Shown here: piece after piece, positions 1 to 5,853 of the stretch
How positions within the stretch are numbered: position 1 is the first letter of the stretch
How the letters are laid out: each line of letters starts with the position of its first letter
From: Clostridiales bacterium
GTDB taxonomy: Bacteria; Bacillota; Clostridia; Oscillospirales; Acutalibacteraceae
Assembly: GCA_012511485.1 (NCBI GenBank)
Contig: JAAZFZ010000321.1
Coordinates: forward strand, 1-6,613
Length of the DNA stretch: 6,613 nucleotides
Direction of reading: 5' to 3'
Program-made: the position numbers and the translations under genes
The notes under the pieces: generated by a model
What the model was told of the DNA's origin: nothing
The model's database searches: none
Seen by the model: the letters and a program-made list of their open reading frames with translations, nothing else

Positions 1-591
1 CTCCCGGGCTATGAAAAGGCCGCTTGCAGGCAGGCTGTGGAGGTTCTCGACAACCCTGCGCTGGCAAATGCCGCAAAGAAGATTGTTGTTGTGGGCGGTG
101 GAGTAGTCGGCTGCGAAACGGCTTATTTCCTCAACAAGGAGCTGGGCAAGGAAGTCACGGTCATTGAGATGACACCCGAAATTATGAACCACACCTGCAC
201 GGCGAATCGCGGATATATGCTCAAATATATGGAGGATGCAGGCATTAAGCTCTATAACTGCACAAAGCTCATTTCCTTTGAGGCAAACGGCGTTAAGGTT
301 ATGCGCAATAAATCTAAGACAGTGCCAAACCCGTATCTGACATGGAATCCGCTGTTGCCTGAGAATGTGCTCAATCCCTTGGCTCCTAAGATAAAGGATG
401 AAAGTCAGGAGGAATTCATTGAAGCCGACCTTGTGGTGCTTGCCGCAGGCGGCAGGCCGGATGAGCAGCTTTTCCTCAGCTTCCAGAAGGAGCTCAACAC
501 CATTGAGGTATATAATATAGGCGACAGCTTCAAGGGCGGCAAGGTCTTTGAAGCAACAAAATCAGGTTATGCTGCGGCAATGAATCTATAA
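1..591 (+). CDS. C-terminal part of Old Yellow Enzyme-family FAD/NAD(P)-dependent oxidoreductase (2-enoate / 2,4-dienoyl-CoA reductase-like), 5' end outside window
   Basis: The reading frame is open from base 1 (LPGYEKAACRQAVEVLDNPAL...) and ends at TAA 589-591, giving the last 196 residues. What is visible is the pyridine-nucleotide-binding part: a Rossmann motif VVVGGGVVGCETA at about residues 29-41, an acidic residue at the end of the next strand (VTVIEMTP, about 52-59) that in this fold usually favours NADH, then DLVVLAAGGRP and a closing VYNIGDSFKGGKVFEATKSGYAAA. That NIGD segment is the usual FAD-contacting end of this family. In family members (2-enoate reductase, 2,4-dienoyl-CoA reductase, bile-acid BaiCD types) an N-terminal FMN TIM barrel and a 4Fe-4S site precede this part and would lie left of the window. 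The enzyme is cytoplasmic and reduces C=C bonds conjugated to a carbonyl. The C-terminus looks complete. The gene lies 56 bases upstream of aconitase X, suggesting a shared pathway. Sure of the fold, unsure of the substrate. Confidence 0.85.
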   Translation, partial: LPGYEKAACRQAVEVLDNPALANAAKKIVVVGGGVVGCETAYFLNKELGKEVTVIEMTPEIMNHTCTANRGYMLKYMEDAGIKLYNCTKLISFEANGVKVMRNKSKTVPNPYLTWNPLLPENVLNPLAPKIKDESQEEFIEADLVVLAAGGRPDEQLFLSFQKELNTIEVYNIGDSFKGGKVFEATKSGYAAAMNL

Positions 592-634
592 TCGGCTCAC
601 TTGAGCCTGATAATATGAGAATAGGAATAAAGCT

Positions 635-640
635 GGGAGG
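635..640 (+). promoter_or_regulatory. Ribosome binding site that fixes the aconitase X large-subunit start at TTG 648
   Basis: GGGAGG stands 7 bases before TTG 648, an ideal distance. It is 19 bases before the next in-frame ATG (660), which is too far, and lies inside the extended frame that would begin at ATG 615, which has no recognisable Shine-Dalgarno sequence. It therefore supports TTG 648 as the start codon. Confidence 0.7.
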
Positions 641-647
641 TTTTGTT

Positions 648-1940
648 TTGAAGTACAATATGACTCTGACCCCTGAGGAGGAGGGCATACTCAACGGCTC
701 GCAGGGTGAAACAATGGCGAAGGTCATAAAGACGCTTGTGCTATACGGTGACGCTTTCGGAGCGGAAAAATTTGTGGATGTTACGGCACCCGGTCACCTT
801 GTTACGAGCTTCGGCATTTCGGTGCTAAAACCGGTATTCTCCATTATGAACGAACTAATAGAAAGCGGGCTGAAGGCGAAAATGCCATTCACGCTCGACC
901 CAAGACCTGTTGATTATGACAATGTAAAGTGCAATTTTGCACAAAAGTTCGTGTTTAATAAAGTGATTTACGGGATGCAAAAGCCCTATGAGGAGCAGCT
1001 CAAAAAGCTCGGGCTCAAAAGCCCGAAATCCTTTTCCTGCACCTGCTACCTTGACGAGGTGGGCAACACTCCAAAGAAGGGAGATATCCTCTCTTGGGCG
1101 GAATCCTCCGCCGTTGTCTATGCGAATTCGGTTCTCGGCGCACGCTGCAACCGCAATTCGGGGATAATTGAGCTTTTCGGGCAAATACTCGGCAAGGTGC
1201 CCCTGTTTGATTTGCTTACAGATGAGGGCAGGAAGGCAAAATGGATAATTGAAGTCAAAACCACAAAGACTCCCGAGGCTCAGATTCTGGGCAGTGCCAT
1301 CGGTCTGAAGGTTATGGAGGATGTGCCATATATCAAGGGGCTTGATAAATTCCTCGGAACCCGGCTCGACGATAAGGTGAAGTCCTACTTAAAGGACATG
1401 GGAGCTGCAACCGCCTCAAACGGCGCAGTGGGGCTTTATCATGTTGAAAACCTTACACCCGAGGCAGTTGAGAGCGGCAGTGCTCTTATCAGGGACGATG
1501 CGAAGGTATATGTCATTGACGATGCCGAACTTGAGAGGGTGAAAAGCAGCTATCCCGTTATCTGGAAGGATGCAAACGCTCAGCCTGAGCGCTGCTTCAT
1601 AGGCTGCCCGCACCTTTCATACAATCAGCTCATTGAATGGACTCAGAGATTTGAATCAGAACTTAAAAAGCAGAACAAGTCAAAAGTCGGTTTAAACACA
1701 ATTCTTTCCTCTGCTCCGGAGGTTATTGAGCATTTCAAAAAGGATGATAAGGAAATGTATGATAAGCTGATTGGCTTAGGCTTAAAGCTTACAAGCATCT
1801 GCCCGCTGATGTATATGAACAATCCACTTTGCGGGAGCAAGCCCGTCATCACGAATTCAAATAAGCTGCGTACATATACTTCCGCCCGCTATTTCACCGA
1901 TGACGAAATAACGGCAATAGCTGTAAAGGGAGGTTTTTAA
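648..1940 (+). CDS. Aconitase X large (catalytic) subunit, hydro-lyase, DUF521 family
   Basis: This is the catalytic subunit of aconitase X, an Fe-S dehydratase of the aconitase superfamily. Characterised members are cis-3-hydroxy-L-proline dehydratase (bacteria) and phosphomevalonate 5-dehydratase (archaea). From TTG 648 it has 430 residues, normal for a separate large subunit. The start MKYNMTLTPEEEGILNG matches the family's L-T-x-E-E opening. Candidate cluster ligands are the cysteines in SCTCYLDEVGNTPKKGD (131/133), GCPHLS (320) and TSICPL (385). WAESSAVVYANSVLGAR (150-166) is a strong family block, and KPVITNSNKLRTY near the C-terminus matches the substrate-binding end. Extra cysteines occur at 167 and 395. 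An upstream ATG at 615 would add 11 residues but lacks a ribosome binding site. The small subunit starts 2 bases after its stop, so the two are translationally coupled. The sequence is rather diverged from the hydroxyproline type, so no substrate is assigned. Confidence 0.88.
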   Translation: MKYNMTLTPEEEGILNGSQGETMAKVIKTLVLYGDAFGAEKFVDVTAPGHLVTSFGISVLKPVFSIMNELIESGLKAKMPFTLDPRPVDYDNVKCNFAQKFVFNKVIYGMQKPYEEQLKKLGLKSPKSFSCTCYLDEVGNTPKKGDILSWAESSAVVYANSVLGARCNRNSGIIELFGQILGKVPLFDLLTDEGRKAKWIIEVKTTKTPEAQILGSAIGLKVMEDVPYIKGLDKFLGTRLDDKVKSYLKDMGAATASNGAVGLYHVENLTPEAVESGSALIRDDAKVYVIDDAELERVKSSYPVIWKDANAQPERCFIGCPHLSYNQLIEWTQRFESELKKQNKSKVGLNTILSSAPEVIEHFKKDDKEMYDKLIGLGLKLTSICPLMYMNNPLCGSKPVITNSNKLRTYTSARYFTDDEITAIAVKGGF

Positions 1941-1942
1941 TC

Positions 1943-2386
1943 ATGGCAAAGGAGTTTAAAGGAAGGCCTGTTGTGGCAGGCAATATTCACGCAAAGGCAG
2001 TCGTTTCAAGGGAGGGCGTCAACACCCTTGCAACCTTCCAGAAGAGCGCTCTGATGAAGAAAAAGCAGGTAATATGCTCCGACCAGAACAATAAGGATAT
2101 CTATAACAAAAACCTCACGGGCATGGCGCTGTGCCTGCCCAAAACAATCGGCTCGACAACGGGCGGCATGGTTCTGCACACAGTCTGCGCTCTGGGCATA
2201 GCGCCTGCGGCAATGCTTTTCTCTGAATCAATTGATTCACTCGCAGCCGCCGGAGTTATCCTTGCCGATGTATGGACACAGGGTACAATTGTCGCGGTTG
2301 ACAGACTGGGCGATGAATTTTTAAATTATGTTCAGGACAATATGACTATAACCGTCAAACAGGACGGAACCGTAACGGTTGAGTAA
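1943..2386 (+). CDS. Aconitase X small subunit (swivel domain, DUF126 family)
   Basis: This 147-residue protein is the swivelling domain that closes over the active site of the preceding subunit; in some bacteria the two are fused. The family blocks are present in order: an N-terminal beta region with VVSREGVNT (about 20-28), LTGMALCLPKTIGSTTGG (58-75), GIAPAAMLF (85-93) and the C-terminal GTIVAVDRLGD (114-124). Many relatives read G-R-G-S-T-x-G-S at the central loop. Here it is T-I-G-S-T-T-G-G, keeping Ser71-Thr72, the serine expected by analogy with aconitase to act in catalysis. The ATG has a strong AAAGGGAGG site (1925-1933) inside the end of the large-subunit gene, with only two bases between stop and start. 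This points to one-to-one expression of a heterodimer. Family assignment is firm; substrate is not. Confidence 0.88.
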   Translation: MAKEFKGRPVVAGNIHAKAVVSREGVNTLATFQKSALMKKKQVICSDQNNKDIYNKNLTGMALCLPKTIGSTTGGMVLHTVCALGIAPAAMLFSESIDSLAAAGVILADVWTQGTIVAVDRLGDEFLNYVQDNMTITVKQDGTVTVE

Positions 2387-2439
2387 TAAAAAATACCGTC
2401 CGTACAAATTGCGGGCGGAGTAAATCAGAGGTATTAAAT

Positions 2440-3870
2440 ATGAATAACACCTATGAAACCCCGCTCAAGTCCAGATATGCCAGCAAAGAAATGCAGTATA
2501 TTTTTTCACCCGATTTTAAGTTCAGGACATGGAGAAAGCTCTGGATAGCCCTTGCGGAAAGTGAGATGGAGTTGGGGCTTAACATCACACCGGAGCAGAT
2601 TGAGGAGCTTAAAGCAAATGCCGAAAACATCAACTACCTTGTGGCATCCGAGCGTGAAAAGCTTGTGCGCCACGATGTTATGAGCCATGTCTATGCCTAC
2701 GGCGAGCAATGCCCCAAGGCAAAGCCCATAATTCATTTGGGAGCCACCTCCTGCTATGTGGGCGACAATACGGATATAATAACAATGACTCAGGGCATGA
2801 GGCTTATACTCAAAAAACTTGTCAATCTAATCAATTCGCTTTCGGAATTTGCCGAGGAGTATAAGGACTTGCCCTGCCTTGCATTCACGCATTTCCAGCC
2901 TGCACAGCCCACAACAGTCGGCAAGCGGGCAACACTCTGGATAATGGATTTGCTGCTTGACATTTCCGCACTGGAGTATCAGATAGGCAGCATGCGCCTG
3001 CTTGGCTCAAAGGGCACAACCGGCACTCAGGCGAGCTTTATGGAGCTTTTTGACGGGGATACCGAAAAGGTAAAGGCACTCGACAAAAAAATCGCCCAAA
3101 AGATGGGCTTTTCCTCCTGTTACCCTGTTTCGGGGCAGACATATTCAAGGAAAATAGATTCACAGGTGCTATTCACACTTTCAAACATTGCGCAGTCGGC
3201 GGCAAAATTCTCGAATGATTTGCGACTGCTTCAACATCTAAAGGAGATTGAGGAGCCTTTTGAGAAAAACCAGATAGGCTCCTCCGCCATGGCTTATAAA
3301 AGGAACCCCATGAGAAGTGAGAGGATAGCCTCACTTGCAAGGTATGTTATTACCGACACACTCAACCCCTGCATCACCGCCTCGACTCAGTGGTTCGAGC
3401 GCACGCTTGACGACTCGGCGAACAAGCGCATAAGCGTTGCGGAGGCCTTCCTTGCAACGGATGCAATTCTTGAGCTTTATTACAATGTTGCAAACGGGCT
3501 TGTGGTGTACCCGAAAATAATAGAAAAGCATCTGCGTGAGGAGCTCCCGTTCATGGCAACCGAAAATATTATGATGGCTGCCGTCAAGAGGGGCGGGGAC
3601 AGGCAGGAGCTTCACGAAAAAATCCGTGTTCACTCAATGGCGGCGGGCAAGGTTGTCAAGCAGGAGGGCGGAAAAAACGATTTGCTCGAAAGAATTGCAA
3701 GCGACAGTTCATTCGGCATGAGCCTGCCTGAACTAAATGCGCTTATGCAGCCCTCGCTCTTTGTCGGCAGAGCGCCGCAGCAAACCTCCGAATTTATTCG
3801 GGACGAGGTCAGGCCCTTACTAGAAAAGTATTCCGACCTTTTGGGCCTCAGCGTTGAGATAAAGGTCTGA
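2440..3870 (+). CDS. purB: Adenylosuccinate lyase
   Basis: PurB catalyses two fumarate-releasing steps of purine synthesis: SAICAR to AICAR, and adenylosuccinate to AMP. It works as a cytoplasmic homotetramer whose active sites combine residues from three chains. The 476-residue protein carries the superfamily signatures in order: HDVMSH (78-83), TSCYVGDNTD (103-112), THFQPAQPTTVGKR (150-163) with His151 as likely catalytic acid, and the fumarase/aspartase signature GSSAMAYKRNPMRSER (280-295), whose Ser281/Ser282 pair contains the catalytic serine. The KRNPxRSER form and the length fit the longer PurB type common in Clostridia rather than the roughly 430-residue B. subtilis form. The start at ATG 2440 has AGAGGT at 2427-2432. 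It follows the aconitase X genes by 53 bases and precedes GtrA by 12. No other purine gene is in the window, so its place here may be accidental. Another lyase of the superfamily is possible but unlikely. Confidence 0.95.
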   Translation: MNNTYETPLKSRYASKEMQYIFSPDFKFRTWRKLWIALAESEMELGLNITPEQIEELKANAENINYLVASEREKLVRHDVMSHVYAYGEQCPKAKPIIHLGATSCYVGDNTDIITMTQGMRLILKKLVNLINSLSEFAEEYKDLPCLAFTHFQPAQPTTVGKRATLWIMDLLLDISALEYQIGSMRLLGSKGTTGTQASFMELFDGDTEKVKALDKKIAQKMGFSSCYPVSGQTYSRKIDSQVLFTLSNIAQSAAKFSNDLRLLQHLKEIEEPFEKNQIGSSAMAYKRNPMRSERIASLARYVITDTLNPCITASTQWFERTLDDSANKRISVAEAFLATDAILELYYNVANGLVVYPKIIEKHLREELPFMATENIMMAAVKRGGDRQELHEKIRVHSMAAGKVVKQEGGKNDLLERIASDSSFGMSLPELNALMQPSLFVGRAPQQTSEFIRDEVRPLLEKYSDLLGLSVEIKV

Positions 3871-3882
3871 CGGGGGTTTAAC

Positions 3883-4350
3883 ATGAGGAATTTAATAAAA
3901 AAGGTCATTGAAAATCCTCTTTTAAAAAAGTATGTCAACCGTGAAACTGTGCTGTATGTGATATTCGGCGTATTAACCACAATTGTTAATTATGCCGCAT
4001 TCTACATCTTTGATAAGACCTTTGAAAATGCAAGCCTCCTGGGCAAAAACGGCTATCTTGTGGCAAATATATTGGCATGGATAGCTGCAGTTGTTTTTGC
4101 CTTCATTACAAACAAGATATATGTTTTTGAAAGCAGAAGCTGGAATATAGCAATCGTCTCTTTTGAATTTGCCGGCTTTGTAGGCGCAAGGCTCTTTTCA
4201 CTTCTCGTTGAAATGGGATGTATGTGGCTGTTTGTGAGCAGATTGGGGATGCATAAATATTTGGCAAAGCTTATTATAAGCGTAGCGGTGATAATACTAA
4301 ACTATGTTTTCAGCAAGCTGTTTATTTTCAAAAAAAAGGAGGGCGGCTAA
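3883..4350 (+). CDS. GtrA-like family membrane protein
   Basis: A 155-residue integral membrane protein with four predicted membrane segments, at about 23-44, 57-77, 92-117 and 127-148, joined by short basic loops. Two features typical of the GtrA family (PF04138) are visible: FAFITNKIYVF (72-82) at the end of the second helix and NYVFSKLFIF (140-149) at the end of the fourth. GtrA-type proteins are thought to help flip or present polyprenyl-phosphate-linked sugars for cell-surface polysaccharide or teichoic acid modification. No glycosyltransferase partner lies next to it, so the specific role is open. The ATG at 3883 follows GGGGG (3872-3876) by 6 bases and lies 12 bases after the purB stop, so it is probably co-transcribed. 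It is the last gene before a strong terminator. Length and helix number are normal for the family. Confidence 0.88.
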   Translation: MRNLIKKVIENPLLKKYVNRETVLYVIFGVLTTIVNYAAFYIFDKTFENASLLGKNGYLVANILAWIAAVVFAFITNKIYVFESRSWNIAIVSFEFAGFVGARLFSLLVEMGCMWLFVSRLGMHKYLAKLIISVAVIILNYVFSKLFIFKKKEGG

Positions 4351-4378
4351 GCCCTGCCTGAGGATGAAAAGAATATTT

Positions 4379-4410
4379 AAAAACTGCCCGACAAGAATCG
4401 GGCAGTTTTT
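4379..4410. terminator. Bidirectional intrinsic terminator between convergent GtrA and GH16 genes
   Basis: A perfect inverted repeat: the arm AAAAACTGCCCGA (4379-4391) pairs with TCGGGCAGTTTTT (4398-4410) around the 6-base loop CAAGAA. The GC core is flanked by an A-run on one side and a T-run on the other, so either transcript ends in a stem followed by U residues. It lies 29 bases after the GtrA stop and 28 bases beyond the GH16 stop on the other strand, so it can end both transcripts. Confidence 0.93.
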
Positions 4411-4437
4411 AATAGCACAATAGCGCACAATTCAGTT

Positions 4438-5415
4438 TCAGACTTCAATATCCTGTGTTCTCTGATATGCCCTAACATAGTCAACAACAAAATCAAGCGG
4501 GAATATGCTCATATCATTGTCGTTGATATTGTTGCTTTCGTCAACGAAAGGTACGGGCTGGCCGCCCACACCGATTTCCTCGGTTTTACCCGCCACCTCG
4601 ACCGAAAGCAGCAGATACTGCTTAACATGCGGCACCCATTCGCCGCTGAGCCTGTCTGTTTCAATGCCGTTTATGTAAAAGATAATTTCATTTTCATTCC
4701 ATTCAAGCCCGAAGGTGTTATATTCATTGAAAATATCTTTGCCGCTGTAATGACCGAGCACAACTCCGCTGCTGCCCTCACCGTAGCCGTCAAAGCCCGT
4801 AGCCTGATTGACTGCGTCATGCTTTTTCTTATCCTTGAAAAAGCCCGATTCGAACATATCTATTTCGCAGCCGTCTGCCGCACTGCCGTCAGGCGGGGCA
4901 AACATACCGTCGCCGAGAGTCCAAAAGGCTGCCCATAAACCGATTCCGCCCGGGCAGATGCAGCGGCATTCAAAATAGCCGTATTTTTGCTCAAAAAGCC
5001 CTTTGGTTTCTATCGCACCGGTATACCATCCGCTTCCAAACTGCTCGTTCTCCTTGTATTCGGTTCTTATTTTCAGTACGCCGTTCTCAACAAAAACCTG
5101 GTCCTTGTCCCAAAACCCGCCCCTTCTGGCGACATTGTCGTAGGGGTTATTCCATTTGGTTGTATCTAGTGAGTCCCCGTCAAATTCATCACTCCAGGAG
5201 AGAGTCCACTCATCCAGGTTTATTCTTTGACCACGGGGGGTCTGCGGCATATTAAAGAACAGTGCCCCTATAAGTTCCGCAATGACAACTGTTGCGCAAA
5301 TAAGCCTTTTCAAAAATGAGGTTCCTCCAGCAGGAGGGGAGAAAATGCCCTTCGCAGACGCAAAAATCCTCTGAATCATCCGCTTCTCCCTGAATGAGAA
5401 TATTGAATCAAACAT
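4438..5415 (-). CDS. Glycoside hydrolase family 16 beta-glucanase, exported or membrane-anchored
   Basis: This 325-residue protein has one GH16 beta-sandwich domain (about 70-318), beginning WTLSWSDEFDGDSLDTTKW and ending DFVVDYVRAYQ. The catalytic motif EIDMFE (184-189) gives Glu184 as nucleophile, Asp186 as helper and Glu189 as acid/base. The ExDxxE spacing is that of the beta-bulge (laminarinase-like) branch, not the lichenase/xyloglucan ExDxE branch. GLWAAFWTLGDG (159-170) is the substrate-cleft strand. Hydrolysis of beta-1,3- or mixed beta-glucan outside the cell is likely, but agarase-like substrates are not excluded. A single hydrophobic segment (about 37-54) precedes the domain; no binding module, dockerin or LPxTG is seen. 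Start choice is uncertain: ATG 5415 (GGGAG at 5427-5423), ATG 5379 (also preceded by GGGAG) or TTG 5313 (GGAGG 10 bases upstream), which would give a classical signal peptide starting MKRLICATVV. Monocistronic with its own promoter. Confidence 0.92.
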   Translation of the reverse strand: MFDSIFSFREKRMIQRIFASAKGIFSPPAGGTSFLKRLICATVVIAELIGALFFNMPQTPRGQRINLDEWTLSWSDEFDGDSLDTTKWNNPYDNVARRGGFWDKDQVFVENGVLKIRTEYKENEQFGSGWYTGAIETKGLFEQKYGYFECRCICPGGIGLWAAFWTLGDGMFAPPDGSAADGCEIDMFESGFFKDKKKHDAVNQATGFDGYGEGSSGVVLGHYSGKDIFNEYNTFGLEWNENEIIFYINGIETDRLSGEWVPHVKQYLLLSVEVAGKTEEIGVGGQPVPFVDESNNINDNDMSIFPLDFVVDYVRAYQRTQDIEV

Positions 5416-5441
5416 AATATCACTCCCGATTTTTCATATAC

Positions 5442-5459
5442 TATTTTATCCATAAAATA
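5442..5459. promoter_or_regulatory. Candidate operator: perfect dyad over the GH16 -10 region
   Basis: TATTTTAT (5442-5449) and ATAAAATA (5452-5459) are exact inverted repeats separated by CC. The 18-bp dyad covers the whole -10 hexamer and part of the spacer, where a dimeric repressor would block polymerase. No regulator gene is in the window. AT-rich dyads also occur by chance near promoters, so the role is inferred. Confidence 0.45.
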
Positions 5460-5471
5460 CCATATTGTCAA
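5443..5471 (-). promoter_or_regulatory. Sigma-A-type promoter of the GH16 gene
   Basis: Read on the minus strand, TTGACA (5471-5466) is a consensus -35. After exactly 17 bases comes TAAAAT (5448-5443), five of six matches to the -10. Transcription would start near 5436, leaving a leader of about 20 bases before ATG 5415. The -35 lies in a tandem repeat and the -10 in a perfect dyad, both annotated separately. Confidence 0.78.
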
Positions 5472-5491
5472 CGAAAAATTGTCAACGAAAA
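5464..5491. repeat. Perfect 14-bp tandem direct repeat carrying two -35 hexamers
   Basis: ATTGTCAACGAAAA occurs twice back to back (5464-5477 and 5478-5491) without a mismatch. On the minus strand each unit contains TTGACA. The gene-proximal copy supplies the -35 of the GH16 promoter. The distal copy has only a weak -10-like TGGTAT at the right distance, so it is more likely a regulator site or a recent duplication than a second strong promoter. Confidence 0.8.
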
Positions 5492-5520
5492 GACAAACTA
5501 AAAATGCATAAAGTCAACTT

Positions 5521-5853
5521 ATATTATAATTCAAACCTCTAGCGCCGCACTCGTGCGATTGTCACGGGTGCGGCATCTTTAGTTCAGCCGTTAATCAGCG
5601 GTTCAAGCTGGTTATACCACACCCACTGTGGGCTGTATTTGAGCCTTGCGGTTGATTTTGCACTGATAACCAACCAACCTTTAGCAGAAACGGCAATACA
5701 GGCTGTTATATGTCGGTAGACAAAAAAACGAGCCAAAACCTGAAACATCGGAGGTTTAATGCCCGCAAAAAACAGCAGAAAAAAATGCAACCGACACATA
5801 CAAAGCTCAATGCGTTGTGTATGCCGGCCTGCTTAATTTTAAATACTCAGACT
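5521..5853. other. Gene-poor stretch between GH16 promoter and DUF262 remnant
   Basis: No convincing gene is seen in these 333 bases. The minus strand has a 71-codon frame (5799-5584) rich in aromatic and basic residues, ending WVWYNQLEPLING, but its ATG has no ribosome binding site; its stop lies 9 bases before a GC-rich hairpin. The plus strand has GGAGG (5750-5754) four bases before ATG 5759, opening a 25-codon basic peptide (to 5836), and an overlapping 59-codon Lys-rich frame (5710-5889) with no good site. An imperfect hairpin (arms about 5797-5806 and 5812-5823) lies near the right side. Degraded mobile-element or ancestral DNA is possible, but nothing identifies it. Confidence 0.5.
5544..5574. 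terminator. GC-rich hairpin, possible terminator
   Basis: GCCGCACTCGTG (5544-5555) pairs with CACGGGTGCGGC (5563-5574) over a 7-base loop. The stem is 12 pairs with one G-U on the plus-strand RNA, which becomes an A-C mismatch on the minus-strand RNA. Only a weak T-rich stretch (ATCTTTAG) follows on the plus strand, and none on the minus strand. It may shield the GH16 promoter from upstream transcription, or be a structured remnant of an inserted element. Confidence 0.35.

Noticed and set aside
855..1184. 109-codon minus-strand frame inside aconitase X
   Set aside because: Antisense to conserved aconitase X blocks, with no independent evidence.
2396..2418. Hairpin CCGTCCG / CGGGCGG between aconitase X and purB as a terminator
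   Set aside because: Seven pairs including one G-U, a 9-base loop and no T-run after it on the plus strand. On the minus strand a T-run follows but the stem then has a mismatch. Too weak to split the operon.
3630..3980. 116-codon minus-strand frame opposite the end of purB and start of GtrA
   Set aside because: Shadow of two well supported plus-strand genes; it has no recognisable domain.
4627..4938. 103-codon plus-strand frame inside the GH16 gene
   Set aside because: Lies antisense to the GH16 catalytic core, including the EIDMFE codons, and matches no known family; a shadow frame.
5594..5626. tRNA-like GGTTCAAGC sequence
   Set aside because: It resembles a T-loop, but no matching T-stem, anticodon arm or acceptor stem can be folded around it.
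5584..5799. Minus-strand 71-codon frame as a protein gene
   Set aside because: No ribosome binding site before its ATG, no family recognised, and the plus strand is also largely open through the same stretch. Kept only as part of the intergenic description.
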